Assembly: GCA_050015275.1 (NCBI GenBank)
Contig: JBEKBS010000006.1
Coordinates: 67,147-131,146 of the forward strand
Source: DATKJS01 sp050015275
GTDB lineage: Bacteria > Acidobacteriota > Aminicenantia > Aminicenantales > Saccharicenantaceae
Direction: 5' to 3'
DNA: 64,000 bases
Part shown: positions 29,594 through 38,087 of the stretch, piece after piece
Layout of the letters: each line of letters starts with the position of its first letter
Numbering within the stretch: position 1 is the first letter of the stretch
Notes under the pieces: generated by a model
Told to the model about the DNA's origin: nothing
What the model saw: the letters and a program-made list of their open reading frames with translations, nothing else
The model's database searches: none
Position numbers and translations under genes: made by a program

Positions 29594-29728
29594 ATCAGAA
29601 CCCCGCCCTCCCCTCGGCCGCCATCAAGTTCAATGATTTTTCACATATTCTTGACAAACCTTTGACAACTTTCCCTCCCGACAAACATACATTCTCAGCG
29701 GAGAGGGCGACGGGGAAGGAGAGTTGAG

Positions 29729-30064
29729 TTGAGGAAAGCAAGATTTTGGGGAAAAAGAGAGAAGATCACGTCTCTGTTCCGTGTTCTTTGTTTGATGGCG
29801 CTCTTGGGGAACCTCGCCGCGGAGGAGAGACGTGGCGCGGACACTGTCATTATCAAAAAAGATGGCCAAGCGGTCAAAGGAGAGCTTATTTCCGTAAAAG
29901 AGGATCCCATCCTTCTTTTGGGCCATCCCTCAGGAACCGACATATCCGTAAATATCTCAGAGATCAAGGCGATCAAGATCAGATCGTCCCATTCGTCAAG
30001 CCTCTTCGTGATTCCCTGTGGGGATAAAGGCTCGAATGCCGAGAAAACAAATCCAGACCGTTGA
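29729..30064 (+). CDS. Small secreted or membrane-anchored protein, unknown
   Basis: This 111-aa frame begins at TTG 29729 preceded by GGAAGGAGAG. A hydrophobic stretch ('ITSLFRVLCLMALLGNLAA') is a probable signal peptide. The rest, 'DTVIIKKDGQAVKGELISVKEDPILLLG' then 'TDISVNISEIKAIKI', reads like the small beta-strand modules often placed at the start of longer secreted proteins (RNA-binding-like Sm folds). The protein may therefore be a truncated version of a larger one. The region just upstream has two TTGACA hexamers (29651 and 29662) but no clear -10. Confidence 0.4.
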   Translation: MRKARFWGKREKITSLFRVLCLMALLGNLAAEERRGADTVIIKKDGQAVKGELISVKEDPILLLGHPSGTDISVNISEIKAIKIRSSHSSSLFVIPCGDKGSNAEKTNPDR

Positions 30065-30099
30065 TAATCGACAGTTCGATTTAGCGCAGCGGCGTTTTC

Positions 30100-30129
30100 T
30101 TGACAGCGGTCCGGACCGGGCGATATAGT
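30100..30129 (+). promoter_or_regulatory. Predicted promoter of the M20 amidohydrolase
   Basis: TTGACA (30100-30105), an 18-nt spacer and TATAGT (30124-30129) lie about 65 nt before ATG 30199. This places the start of transcription downstream of the longest open frame and settles the shorter start. Confidence 0.65.
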
Positions 30130-30198
30130 CTTCTCGAGATGGCAGGGTCGGGCCGGATTCCCTTCGCATTCCGGCTTGAAACGAAAGAGAGGATGCTC

Positions 30199-31641
30199 AT
30201 GAAAACACGTCTTCCGAGGGCCGCGGTCTTGCTCGCCGGTCTGTTGATCATTTCGCAACTGGCGGCCGGCGCCTCCGTCAAGAAGAAAGAGGAAGCCGTC
30301 GCCTCCATCGAAAGGCACAAAGCCGACATCATCGCTCTCAGCGATCAGGTCTGGGGCTTCGCCGAGACGGCCCTGCTCGAGACCCGGTCGTCGAAGGCGC
30401 TCGCGGACTATGCCGAAAAAGAGGGCTTCGCGGTCAAGCGCGGGGTCGCGGGACTGCCGACCGCGTTCGTGGCAAGCTACGGGGAGGGCCGGCCGATCAT
30501 CGGCGTCCTCGGCGAATACGACGCCCTGCCGGGCCTGTCGCAGAAAGCCCAGCCCGTGAAAGAAGCCCTGCAGGCCGGCTCGCCGGGCCATGGCTGCGGG
30601 CACAACCTGTTGGGCACGGCGGCCCTCGGGGCGGCCCTGGCCATCAAAGACCTGATGGCCGAGGGAAAGCTCAAGGGCACGATCCGCTTCTACGGCACGC
30701 CCGCCGAGGAAACGGTGGGCGGCAAGGTCTACATGGCCCGCGAGGGTCTGTTCAACGACCTGGACGTCTGTCTGGCCTGGCATCCCGACGAGAAGACCCG
30801 GGTCTCCGTCGACGGCTCGCAGGCGATCGTCGACTTCATCGTCGAGTTCAACGGCAAAGCCGCGCACGCGGCGGCCGACCCCTGGGACGGGCGCAGCGCG
30901 GTGGCCGCTCTGGAGTTCTTCACGACCGGCCTGAACCGCATGCGGGAGTTCGTCAAGCCCACCGTCCGGATGCACTACTCGATCCTGAACGGGGGCGATG
31001 TGCCGAACGTGGTGCCGGCCTACGCCCGGCTCTGGTGCTGGCTTCGCGATTCGAAGGGCGCCGGGGTCGAGCAGTTGCTCGGCCGCGCGCGCCGGATCGC
31101 CGAGGGCGCGGCCATGATGGCCGAGGTCGGATCGAAGCTCACGGTGCAGGGGGGCAACTGGGAGACCCTCGTCAACGTGACCGGGGAAAAAGTGATGTTC
31201 GCGAACCTGACGTGGCTCGGTCCGATAACATTCACGCCGGAAGAACAGGAATTCGCCAAAGAGATCCAGCGCGCGACGGGGGTGGATCCCAAGGGCCTCG
31301 ATGGTTCGGTTCAGCCGTGGACGGCGCCGAAAGCGGATCCCGAGGGCGGCTCAACGGATGTCGGCGACGTGAGCTGGATCGTCCCAACGCTGAGCATGAA
31401 CGCCACGACCGCCCCGGTGGACGTTCCCTGGCACGCCTGGCCCGTGGTCGCCTGTGGGGGAATGTCGATCGGGCACAAAGGGCTTGTCTACGCGGCCAAA
31501 ACCCTGGCGACGACGATGGTGGACCTGTTCGAGGACGCCAAGACCGTCCAGGCCATTCAGGCCGAGTTCCGGGAGAAGACGAAGGGCGTGGTCTACAAAC
31601 CGTTCATCCCCGACGGGCCTCCTCCCGTGCCGAAACACTGA
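30199..31641 (+). CDS. M20-family amidohydrolase (AbgB-like), exported
   Basis: ATG 30199 (or in-frame ATG 30193) follows an AGAGAGG site and opens a signal peptide ('AAVLLAGLLIISQLAAGA'). The 480-aa protein shows M20D motifs: 'IIGVLGEYDALPGLSQ', 'PGHGCGHNLLGTAALGAAL' (metal-binding HGCGHN), 'FYGTPAEETVGGK' (catalytic EE), 'AWHPDE', and the dimerisation domain around 'NGKAAHAAADPWDGRSAVAA'. The family includes p-aminobenzoyl-glutamate hydrolase subunit B and amidohydrolases for N-acylated amino acids. A periplasmic member would release amino acids from acylated or aromatic conjugates. The promoter at 30100-30129 shows it is transcribed on its own. Confidence 0.88.
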   Translation: MKTRLPRAAVLLAGLLIISQLAAGASVKKKEEAVASIERHKADIIALSDQVWGFAETALLETRSSKALADYAEKEGFAVKRGVAGLPTAFVASYGEGRPIIGVLGEYDALPGLSQKAQPVKEALQAGSPGHGCGHNLLGTAALGAALAIKDLMAEGKLKGTIRFYGTPAEETVGGKVYMAREGLFNDLDVCLAWHPDEKTRVSVDGSQAIVDFIVEFNGKAAHAAADPWDGRSAVAALEFFTTGLNRMREFVKPTVRMHYSILNGGDVPNVVPAYARLWCWLRDSKGAGVEQLLGRARRIAEGAAMMAEVGSKLTVQGGNWETLVNVTGEKVMFANLTWLGPITFTPEEQEFAKEIQRATGVDPKGLDGSVQPWTAPKADPEGGSTDVGDVSWIVPTLSMNATTAPVDVPWHAWPVVACGGMSIGHKGLVYAAKTLATTMVDLFEDAKTVQAIQAEFREKTKGVVYKPFIPDGPPPVPKH

Positions 31642-31686
31642 CGCGCGCCGAGGAGACCTCGCTCGTCTCATACAGGAGAAGCGCGC

Positions 31687-31750
31687 CCTGGCCTGACTCG
31701 AACAGGCGATCCACCGCCTTCGGCAGTGCTGGCAAAGCCGGCATGGATCA
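31687..31750 (-). repeat. tRNA 3'-end relic (T-arm, acceptor strand and possible long variable arm)
   Basis: On the minus strand the sequence reads as a tRNA T-arm (stem GCCTG/CAGGC, loop TTCGAGT) followed by an acceptor-like strand CAGGGCG. A CACTGCC-gaa-GGCGGTG hairpin just before it looks like the long variable arm of a Ser/Leu-type tRNA. No anticodon arm can be fitted. A 23-bp core (31687-31709) is identical to repeats at 49896 and 63963. It probably marks an old integration site. Confidence 0.55.
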
Positions 31751-31815
31751 GGAAGGGCCGGGGGCCTAGCTTTTCAACTCCCTGATCATGGAGTGATTTC
31801 GATGGGCTGAGCGGC

Positions 31816-31967
31816 CGATTGTGCACAAATTGTGCTCAACGGGGGCGCCGCAGGGTACCGCGGAGGGCCGTCTTGATATCGCCGATCTTTTTGCCTTCGC
31901 GATAGGTGAAGACGAAAGGTGTCTCGCCAGCCGGCCCCTGCATCCGTAACAGAACCTCGCGGACCAT
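31816..31967 (-). pseudogene. Tyrosine integrase relic (internal fragment fused to the 3' tail)
   Basis: From an in-frame ATG at 31967 the minus strand encodes 43 residues including 'PAGETPFVFTYREGKKIGDIK' and 'TALRGT', matching the segment of phage-type integrases that reads (P)xVFxYxGKPIxDIKTAF. It then stops at 31836-31838. Shifted by one frame, the next bases encode 'EHNLCTI', like the C-terminal tail HNLGTI of these integrases. The catalytic R-H-R-Y part is missing, so an internal deletion killed the gene. It lies about 65-130 bp from the tRNA relic, the usual integrase/att arrangement. The rest of 31.64-32.13 kb holds nothing else recognisable. Confidence 0.6.
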
Positions 31968-32134
31968 CGGCAGACCGCCTGTCACCGTTGTTGACATCGG
32001 CGCACGGCCGGCGATACAATTCCGGCGTGACCCGAGGGAGAGATTCGTCGCTCAGAATAAGAATTCAGCCCGCACGGAAAAAGGAAAATCTAATCCGTTG
32101 ATCCCACCATGCCGAATGGCTGCCAGAGAAAACG

Positions 32135-33103
32135 ATGACGATCAAACATTATCGGGCCGTTTTCCTTTCACCCCACCTCGATGACGCTGTGTTTTCCTGT
32201 GGGGGAAGCATCGCGAAGCTTGCTGGCGAGGGACCGATCCTTGTCCTGAACGTATTCAGCTCTTATCCCGCCGAAGTTCGCCGGGGGCCGGTCGTGATTT
32301 CACGGGAAAGGGTCGACGAGGACGCCAAGGCGGCGGCGCTCCTCGGTTTCACGACCGAGAATCTGGATGAAGTCGATGCCGCGCTTCGCCACCCCGCCTA
32401 CCGATCTCCAGCGAATCTGTTCCGCCCCCCGGTTCCGGAGGATATCGATCGCCTGGCAGCGACGTCCGCCAGGATTGGCGATTTTCTATCCTCCATACAT
32501 TATGATGCCATCTACCTGCCTCTCGGCGTCGGCTGGCACGTCGATCACGTCTTGTCTCATCTCGCCACCAAGCATCTGCACGGACTGCCGAGCACTTATT
32601 TTTGTGAGGATGCGCCGTATTGCTTGATCCCGAATGCCACTCAGTATCGATTAAGGGAGCTTGGAAAGATCGCGGATGAGCATGCGGATGGCCCGCTCTC
32701 CCCGCGGAGCTTCGCTCAGGAGTGGTATGAGACAAGCGCGGACTGCGCGACCCTGGCGCCGATCAAGACAATGGCTTGGCCGGTGCGAGGGGTGGCGGCC
32801 CTAGTGGTTGCGCTCTACGTGAGAACTCTTCTCGCGAAGCATCGGAGGATGAGGAGAGAGCGCGAAGCCGAATATACCCTCAAACCCCTGGTGCAAAGTA
32901 TCACAGGACACTTCGGCGCGAAGATCGAAGCCTGCTATCGCTACGAATCGCAGATCGGCCAGTTCTCCGTCAGCCGCACGGATTGCGTGGCGCGCTACCG
33001 CAGGTACTCGAGGTCGATGGTGGGGGGCCCCGCGGACGCTCCGGCGGACATGTATGAGCGATTTTGGCAATTGGAAGGCGCCAGCGTTGGCAATGGAAAC
33101 TGA
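32135..33103 (+). CDS. PIG-L (LmbE) family deacetylase
   Basis: The 322-aa protein has the LmbE metal-binding motif 'AVFLSPHLDDAVFSCGGSI' near the N-terminus, the catalytic Asp in the same loop, and the later histidine motif 'LPLGVGWHVDHVLSHLA'. The family removes N-acetyl or N-acyl groups from sugars, such as GlcNAc-inositol, GlcNAc-malate or antibiotic aglycones. A hydrophobic patch near residues 214-230 may help membrane association. A glycosyltransferase gene follows at 95 bp. The pairing recalls low-molecular-weight thiol synthesis (MshA/MshB or BshA/BshB) and glycan modification loci. The SPHLDD form of the motif and the glycosyltransferase sequence favour glycan modification, but this is inference. 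Confidence 0.85.
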   Translation: MTIKHYRAVFLSPHLDDAVFSCGGSIAKLAGEGPILVLNVFSSYPAEVRRGPVVISRERVDEDAKAAALLGFTTENLDEVDAALRHPAYRSPANLFRPPVPEDIDRLAATSARIGDFLSSIHYDAIYLPLGVGWHVDHVLSHLATKHLHGLPSTYFCEDAPYCLIPNATQYRLRELGKIADEHADGPLSPRSFAQEWYETSADCATLAPIKTMAWPVRGVAALVVALYVRTLLAKHRRMRREREAEYTLKPLVQSITGHFGAKIEACYRYESQIGQFSVSRTDCVARYRRYSRSMVGGPADAPADMYERFWQLEGASVGNGN

Positions 33104-33197
33104 TCTGTCTCGTGCATGCGATTGGCGCCTCAGGTCTGCCACGGCACCCCGTGATGCAGGTGTGTCTAAATCTTTTTATCGCGAAATTTCTTAAGTG

Positions 33198-34370
33198 ATG
33201 GCCAATTCGGATTCAGTCAGCATCTGTCTCTGCTCTGACGACTTCCTTCCCGCGGTCACGGGGGCCGGGACACACGTCCAACGGATCACCGAAGAGCTGG
33301 TCCGGCGGGGGCATCGAGTTTCAATCATTACGACCCGGCGCTCCGGACAGCCTCACCGTGAAGTCTGGCAGGGAGCTCATGTTCATCGCGTATTCAGCGT
33401 GAACATTCGCGGTTACTACCAGGCCTTCCCCTCCGCATCAACGATCACCCGGATATTGGAGGAAAACTCCGTCGCGATCCTCCATCATCATTACTTGGGA
33501 GTCATGATGATGCGGGCGGAAAAGGTGGCGCGGCGTCTGGGTTTGCCGCAGGTATATACCTACCACATGCCGGTTGACGTCCTTGTCCAGTGGTGGCCGA
33601 TGCAAATGTTCCGCCCGCTCTTCAGTCGTATGATCGTGGATTACTGCAACAAGTTTGACTTGATCATCTCCCCGTCGCTCAACCTGGCCGAGCGGATTCG
33701 GGAAGAGGGTGTCCGCACACCCATCCGACATATCACGAACCCGGTGGTGTTCGATCCGTCAGCTCGCGTGGAACCCGTTCCACGACCGGCTCCCTTCATG
33801 GTGCTTTTCGCAGGCCGGCTCGAGCCGGAAAAGAACATACCGTTCCTCCTGGAAGGCTTCCGCTCGGCGCTCAACACGGGCCTGAGAGCCGGGTTGTGGA
33901 TAGCCGGCACGGGCAGCCAGCAACGCCGACTCGAGTCCGCCTGCAAGAGCCTGGGCATCAGCGAACATGTGCACTTCCTAGGGCGGGTGGAACATTCGCG
34001 GCTTGGCAACTACTACGCCGCTTGCGATGTGTTCGTTCTGCCGTCCTTGGTCGAAACCCAGGGGCTCGTTGCGATGGAAGCGATGCGTTTCGCGCGGCCG
34101 GTGATTGTGACTCGGTCAATCGTGGCGGCGCGGGAACTCGTCGATGAAGGGGAAAACGGCTACATCGTCGATCCCGAGAACGTCGGCGAGCTCGCAGCAA
34201 GACTGCTGACCCTTGAGGCGGATCCGGATCTTCGCGAGCGTTTCGGTCAGCTTGGGAAGGAGCGGTCCTTGACGTTCGCTTCCGATGCCGTGATCCGCGC
34301 GACCGAGGATGCTTACCGTGCGGCATTGCTCTCGGGCCCTCGGGGCAGACACGCGGCGGGGTCCGCCTGA
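33198..34370 (+). CDS. Glycosyltransferase family 4 (GT-B fold)
   Basis: The ATG 33198 (a GTG lies 3 nt upstream) opens a 390-aa GT-B protein. The N-terminal acceptor domain starts 'ICLCSDDFLPAVTGAGTHVQRI' with the glycine-rich loop. The C-terminal domain has 'MVLFAGRLEPEKNIPFLLEGF', 'LGRVEHSRLGNYYAACDVFVLPSLVETQGLVAMEAM' with the nucleotide-sugar binding glutamates, and 'GENGYIVDPENVGELA'. It transfers a sugar from an NDP donor with retention of configuration. There is no membrane segment. Together with the PIG-L gene it probably builds and then deacetylates a surface glycan or small glycoside. Confidence 0.9.
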   Translation: MANSDSVSICLCSDDFLPAVTGAGTHVQRITEELVRRGHRVSIITTRRSGQPHREVWQGAHVHRVFSVNIRGYYQAFPSASTITRILEENSVAILHHHYLGVMMMRAEKVARRLGLPQVYTYHMPVDVLVQWWPMQMFRPLFSRMIVDYCNKFDLIISPSLNLAERIREEGVRTPIRHITNPVVFDPSARVEPVPRPAPFMVLFAGRLEPEKNIPFLLEGFRSALNTGLRAGLWIAGTGSQQRRLESACKSLGISEHVHFLGRVEHSRLGNYYAACDVFVLPSLVETQGLVAMEAMRFARPVIVTRSIVAARELVDEGENGYIVDPENVGELAARLLTLEADPDLRERFGQLGKERSLTFASDAVIRATEDAYRAALLSGPRGRHAAGSA

Positions 34371-34471
34371 CGGAAGGCGCCATCGTAGATGCCCGGCGCC
34401 CGAGTTACGCTCGTTTCTAAGAGTGCTTGACGTCAGCTGCTTTTTCCTAAAGGAAGAATAAGAGGCAAACC

Positions 34472-34540
34472 GCGCCGGGATGGTCGAGCGGCTTCAAGTA
34501 ACCTGCAAGGAGCGGGTGGTTCCGCCGTCTCCCGGGCGCA
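34472..34540 (+). other. Stem-bounded, tRNA-like segment (possible degenerate tRNA)
   Basis: GCGCCGGGA and TCCCGGGCGC, complementary with one bulge, bracket about 67 nt containing TGGTCGAGCGGCT, a very good match to the D-arm region of Ser/Leu/Cys tRNAs. The anticodon and T-arms cannot be folded normally. It lies in the gap between the glycosyltransferase gene and mgtA, in which I see nothing else. Confidence 0.3.
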
Positions 34541-34653
34541 ACCTGGCAGACTGGCATTAGCTGGGCGGCCCCCCGCACGCTTTTTTCAATGACACGGTCC
34601 TTCCTCCTTGTCTCACTGATCGGGAGGGGTCCTCAGTCCCTTGACGCTCTCCG

Positions 34654-37272
34654 TCATTCGCCAAACCTGCGGTAAAACCAGGATTTGACCAATTGCGTGA
34701 GGATCACATATCCCAGCAGCATGATGGCCAGGAGCGGCCAGTACAGCGGCGGAAGCCGGACAAACCCGAGCGTGGCGGCCAGGGGCGAAACTGTCAGCCA
34801 GGCGCCTGCCGCGACAACGACGATGGAAGTCACGATCAGCGGCCAGCTGGCCCGGCTCTGGATGAATGGGATTTTGTTGGTGCGGATGACATGGATGATC
34901 AGCGTCTGGGTGAAGAGCGACTCCACAAACCAGCCCGTGTGGAACAGGGCGGGGTTGCTCCGGGCATGGAACACAGAGAGCATCATCGCAAATGTCAGGT
35001 AATCGAAGATCGAGCTGATCGGGCCGATAAACAGGATAAAACGCTGAATCGCGCCAATCGTCCACTTGCGCGGCTTGGTCAGCCAGTCGGCATCCACCGC
35101 ATCCGTGGGGATGGTCGTCTGCGAGAAGTCATAGAGCAGGTTGTTGGTCAACACCTGGATCGGCAGCATGGGCAAAAAGGGCAGGAACGCGCTGGCTCCC
35201 ACGACGCTGAACATGTTGCCGAAGTTGGAAGAAGCCGCCATCTTGATGTACTTGATGATGTTGCCGAAGACGCGTCGCCCTTCGAGCACTCCCTGTTCCA
35301 GCACCAGCAGACTGTTTTCCATCAGGATGATATCGGACGATTCCTTGGCGATGTCTACGGCGCTATCGACCGAAATGCCCACATCGGCGGCCTTCAAGGC
35401 CGGGGCGTCGTTAATGCCGTCGCCCATGAAGCCCACCACGCGGCCCTTGCTTTGCAGGGCGTGGATGATGTGTTCCTTTTGAGCCGGCGCCAATTTGGCA
35501 AAGATGCTGGTCACGCTGGCGGCTTCAGCCAGATCGGCCTCGCTCATCACTTCGATTTGAGAACCGAGCAGGATCTTGTCCACCGGCATGCCGACCTCTT
35601 GGCAGATATAGGTCGTGATGATCTCATTGTCTCCGGTCAGGATCTTGACGTCCACATTCAAAGCATGGAGTTGTTTCAAAGCCTCGGTCGCGGTCTCCTT
35701 GGGCGGGTCGAGGAAGGCCAGGAACCCCAGCAGGGTCATGTCGGCTTCGTCCCCAATTCCATAGTGCGGTTCGTCGTCGTCCCCGGGCATGACCTTGTAG
35801 GCCACGGCGACAACGCGGAAACCCTGCGCGTTCAATCCCTGCACGAGCCGCTTGCGATGGGCGTCGTGCTCAGGCTGGACATCCAGCACTTTGCCGCCGA
35901 CTTCCACACGCGGTGAAAGGCGCATGATCTCTTCCACCGCGCCCTTGCAGATCAGGATGTGCTGGTTCTGTTTGTCCTCCACGATCACGGACATGCGTCG
36001 CCGCTCGAAGTCGAAAGGGATTTCGTCGATCTTGCGGAAGTCCGTTTTAACCTTAAGATCCTCCTCCAGGTGACCGTAATCGAGGATGGCCTCATCCATC
36101 AAATTCTTGAGACCGGTCTGGAAATAGCTGTTGATGTACCCATAATGCAGGACACGCGGGCTTTCGTCACCGTGAACATCCAGATGTTTCTCCAGGACGA
36201 TCTTGCCCTGGGTCAAGGTGCCCGTCTTGTCGGTGCACAGGACGTCCATCGCCCCGAAGTTCTGGATGGAGTTCAGGCGCTTGACGATCACTTTCTTGCG
36301 CGCCATCATCAGGGCGCCCTTGGACAGGTTGACCGTCACGATCATCGGCAGCATCTCGGGGGTTAAGCCGACGGCCACCGCCATGGCAAACAGGAAAGCT
36401 TCCAGCCAGTTGTGCTTGCTCAGTCCGTTGATCAGGAAGACGGCCGGCACCATCACCGCGATGAAGCGGATCATCAGCCAGGTAAACTTGTTGACGCCCT
36501 TGTCGAAGCTGGTCAGCTGGCGCTGCCCGACGATGCTGGCGGCCAGCGATCCGAAGTAGGTGCGACCCCCCGTATGGACGACCACCCCCGTCGCGGAGCC
36601 GCTCTCCACGTTGGAACCCAGGAAGCAGATATCCGGCAGGTCCAGCGGATTTTGAACGTCTGCGGAAGTGGGCGCGGCCTTTTTCTCCACCGGCAGGGAT
36701 TCGCCGGTCAGAGCCGCCTGATTCAGAAACAGATCTTTGGCGGAAAGAACCCGCAGGTCAGCCGGCACCATATCCCCGGCATTCAGCCGGATGATGTCAC
36801 CCGGCACCAGCATCTTGAGCGGAACCTCGGCATCTTTGCTATCTCGCACGACCGTGGCCGTCGTGTTCACCATGGCTTTGAGCCTTTCCGCCGCGTTATC
36901 GGCGCGCATCTCCTGAAAGAAACGCAGCACCACGCCCAGCACCACCATCACGAAAATAACGGCCATCGCCCGCAGATCACCAGTCAGATACGACAGCACG
37001 CCCAGCGCGATCAGCAACAGGACCAGTGGATTTTTAACGTTATTCAAGAGGCGCACGAGGAGAGACGGACGCTTCTCCCGGGCGATTTCGTTCCAGCCGT
37101 AGCGCTTGAGGCGCGCTTCGACTTCTGCCGCACTGAGCCCGGTCAAGCGCGATTCGAGATCTCTCAGAGCCGTGTCGGTATCCGTGCGCGACATTGTCAA
37201 TAATTGATCGGAGGCTTTGGCTTTGTTTCTGCCCGCGAGATCCCCGGCCTCTTTCAGCGTGTTCTTCGGCAA
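34654..37272 (-). CDS. mgtA: Magnesium-translocating P-type ATPase (MgtA/MgtB type)
   Basis: The 872-aa protein begins at TTG 37272 with GGAG upstream; an internal ATG at 37194 is possible. It has a P-type ATPase layout: cation ATPase N-terminal domain ('GLSAAEVEARLKRYGWNEIA'), actuator 'LNQAALTGESLPVEKK', phosphorylation motif 'DVLCTDKTGTLTQGK', hinge 'GFMGDGINDAPALKAADVGISVD', and the P-IIIB signatures 'NPLVLLLIALGVLSYLTGDLR', 'VGLTPEMLPMIVTVNL' and 'LLYDFSQTTIPTDAVD'. MgtA imports Mg2+ into the cytoplasm under magnesium limitation. No Mg2+ riboswitch is recognisable upstream; instead a dispersed repeat lies at 37.40-37.57 kb. Its neighbours on the same strand are stress-type genes. Confidence 0.93.
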   Translation of the reverse strand: MPKNTLKEAGDLAGRNKAKASDQLLTMSRTDTDTALRDLESRLTGLSAAEVEARLKRYGWNEIAREKRPSLLVRLLNNVKNPLVLLLIALGVLSYLTGDLRAMAVIFVMVVLGVVLRFFQEMRADNAAERLKAMVNTTATVVRDSKDAEVPLKMLVPGDIIRLNAGDMVPADLRVLSAKDLFLNQAALTGESLPVEKKAAPTSADVQNPLDLPDICFLGSNVESGSATGVVVHTGGRTYFGSLAASIVGQRQLTSFDKGVNKFTWLMIRFIAVMVPAVFLINGLSKHNWLEAFLFAMAVAVGLTPEMLPMIVTVNLSKGALMMARKKVIVKRLNSIQNFGAMDVLCTDKTGTLTQGKIVLEKHLDVHGDESPRVLHYGYINSYFQTGLKNLMDEAILDYGHLEEDLKVKTDFRKIDEIPFDFERRRMSVIVEDKQNQHILICKGAVEEIMRLSPRVEVGGKVLDVQPEHDAHRKRLVQGLNAQGFRVVAVAYKVMPGDDDEPHYGIGDEADMTLLGFLAFLDPPKETATEALKQLHALNVDVKILTGDNEIITTYICQEVGMPVDKILLGSQIEVMSEADLAEAASVTSIFAKLAPAQKEHIIHALQSKGRVVGFMGDGINDAPALKAADVGISVDSAVDIAKESSDIILMENSLLVLEQGVLEGRRVFGNIIKYIKMAASSNFGNMFSVVGASAFLPFLPMLPIQVLTNNLLYDFSQTTIPTDAVDADWLTKPRKWTIGAIQRFILFIGPISSIFDYLTFAMMLSVFHARSNPALFHTGWFVESLFTQTLIIHVIRTNKIPFIQSRASWPLIVTSIVVVAAGAWLTVSPLAATLGFVRLPPLYWPLLAIMLLGYVILTQLVKSWFYRRFGE

Positions 37273-37398
37273 TCCTATTCACTCCTCAATGGCTTTATAT
37301 ATCACATTTTTTTGAGGCGTCGTCCACAGTTGTTTTTGGCCCTAGAGGCCGTCAGAGGGTTCAGAATTGGGCATACCCTGTGCCCGGCGCCGGGGAAA

Positions 37399-37575
37399 GC
37401 ACAGGAAATGCGCTAGAGGGCACGAGAGTGGCCTTCTGCTGGCGTGGGAAAGGTAAACCCCCAGATGGGACCTTCGAAAGAGTGAACCCTCCGCTCCAGG
37501 GACTGGGTTATGTTATGCTCCCAGATGATGATCTATTTTGGCGACCGTTTGGGTGAACGTGGTTATATGCGAAGG
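37399..37575 (-). repeat. Dispersed degenerate repeat, copy 1
   Basis: Read on the minus strand, 37440-37399 matches 49562-49603 at 37 of 42 positions (core GCCCTCTAGCGCATTT). The part toward 37575 shares ACGTTCACCCAAAC, CCCAGTCCCTG and GCCCATCTG-like blocks in the same order with 56459-56540. It does not encode a convincing protein. It occupies most of the gap upstream of mgtA. Confidence 0.55.
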
Positions 37576-37662
37576 AAAGGTTTATACAGGATATCCGACA
37601 CTCTCCAACAAAAACCGCGCCCATTGTCTACGAGCATGCGCTCGGCGCGGGGACAAGAGCAC

Positions 37663-37743
37663 CTACCGTCGTCTCCTCCAATAGTAACCGCCGCCCCCGC
37701 CGAGTAAGAGGATCGCCACGATGACGATGATGATGAGTGTCAT
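37663..37743 (-). CDS. 26-residue membrane miniprotein, Gly5-Tyr-Tyr-Trp-Arg4 tail
   Basis: The minus strand encodes MTLIIIVIVAILLL followed by GGGGGYYWRRRR and a TAG stop. The whole product is one hydrophobic helix, a glycine hinge and a basic cap, a layout seen in small stress-associated membrane proteins. The start follows a modest AGGA site. It is the last gene of the minus-strand cassette that also has CsbD, BON and a 49-aa membrane protein. It is too short for routine gene finding, but the sharply amphipathic design argues that it is real. Confidence 0.6.
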   Translation of the reverse strand: MTLIIIVIVAILLLGGGGGYYWRRRR

Positions 37744-37814
37744 GGTAGTTTCCTGCCTTTATTCCGTCGAATATCCGTATCAGTTTCAAATTCTCCCGAA
37801 CCCGATGGTCATTG

Positions 37815-37979
37815 TTACTTCACGGCACCTTCGACCGCGCGCTTCACGTCCTTGACAACGCCCTTGACTCGGCCCTTGAGTTCATCCTCCTCGCCCTCTC
37901 GCTTGAGCTTCTTGTTGCCGGTCAAGTCCCCTACCGCTTGCTTGATCTTGCCTTTGCTCTTGTCGATGATCTCGCCCAT
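37815..37979 (-). CDS. CsbD-family stress protein
   Basis: Starting at ATG 37979, behind a perfect AGGAGGTGA site, the 54-aa product is 'MGEIIDKSKGKIKQAVGDLT' continuing with a highly charged helical sequence (GNKKLKREGEEDELKGRVKG). This is the CsbD signature (KGKxKxxxGxxTGxxxLxxEG). CsbD proteins are small, soluble and induced by general or osmotic stress; their molecular role is unknown. A longer frame to 38021 exists but lacks a ribosome binding site. It lies between the BON-domain gene and the 26-residue gene. Confidence 0.88.
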   Translation of the reverse strand: MGEIIDKSKGKIKQAVGDLTGNKKLKREGEEDELKGRVKGVVKDVKRAVEGAVK

Positions 37980-38038
37980 GTTCACCTCCTGTAATCCATC
38001 TGAAAGGATCTCCGGGGCCATCCAGACGCGTCGGCCTC

Positions 38039-38079
38039 GGCACTGCGGTGGAAACCGGAAGCGGTTTCACCGCAGTGCC
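38039..38079. terminator. Very strong 17-bp hairpin after the BON gene
   Basis: GGCACTGCGGTGGAAACC pairs with GGTTTCACCGCAGTGCC (one bulge) around a GGAAGC loop. On the plus strand it is followed by TGC and T6, so it is an intrinsic terminator for plus-strand transcription. For the minus-strand BON mRNA it forms a 3' stabilising hairpin just after the stop. Confidence 0.7.
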
Positions 38080-38087
38080 TTGCTTTT

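Noticed and set aside
31786..32019. 77-codon minus-strand frame in the integrase relic region
   Set aside because: It is in a different frame from the integrase-like fragment and has no recognisable motif.
32135..34370. Assignment of the PIG-L/GT4 pair as bacillithiol or mycothiol synthesis genes
   Set aside because: No ligase partner and motifs fit the wider families equally well; kept only as a possibility.
37273..37560. Mg2+-sensing leader upstream of mgtA
   Set aside because: No M-box consensus; the space is filled by a dispersed repeat.
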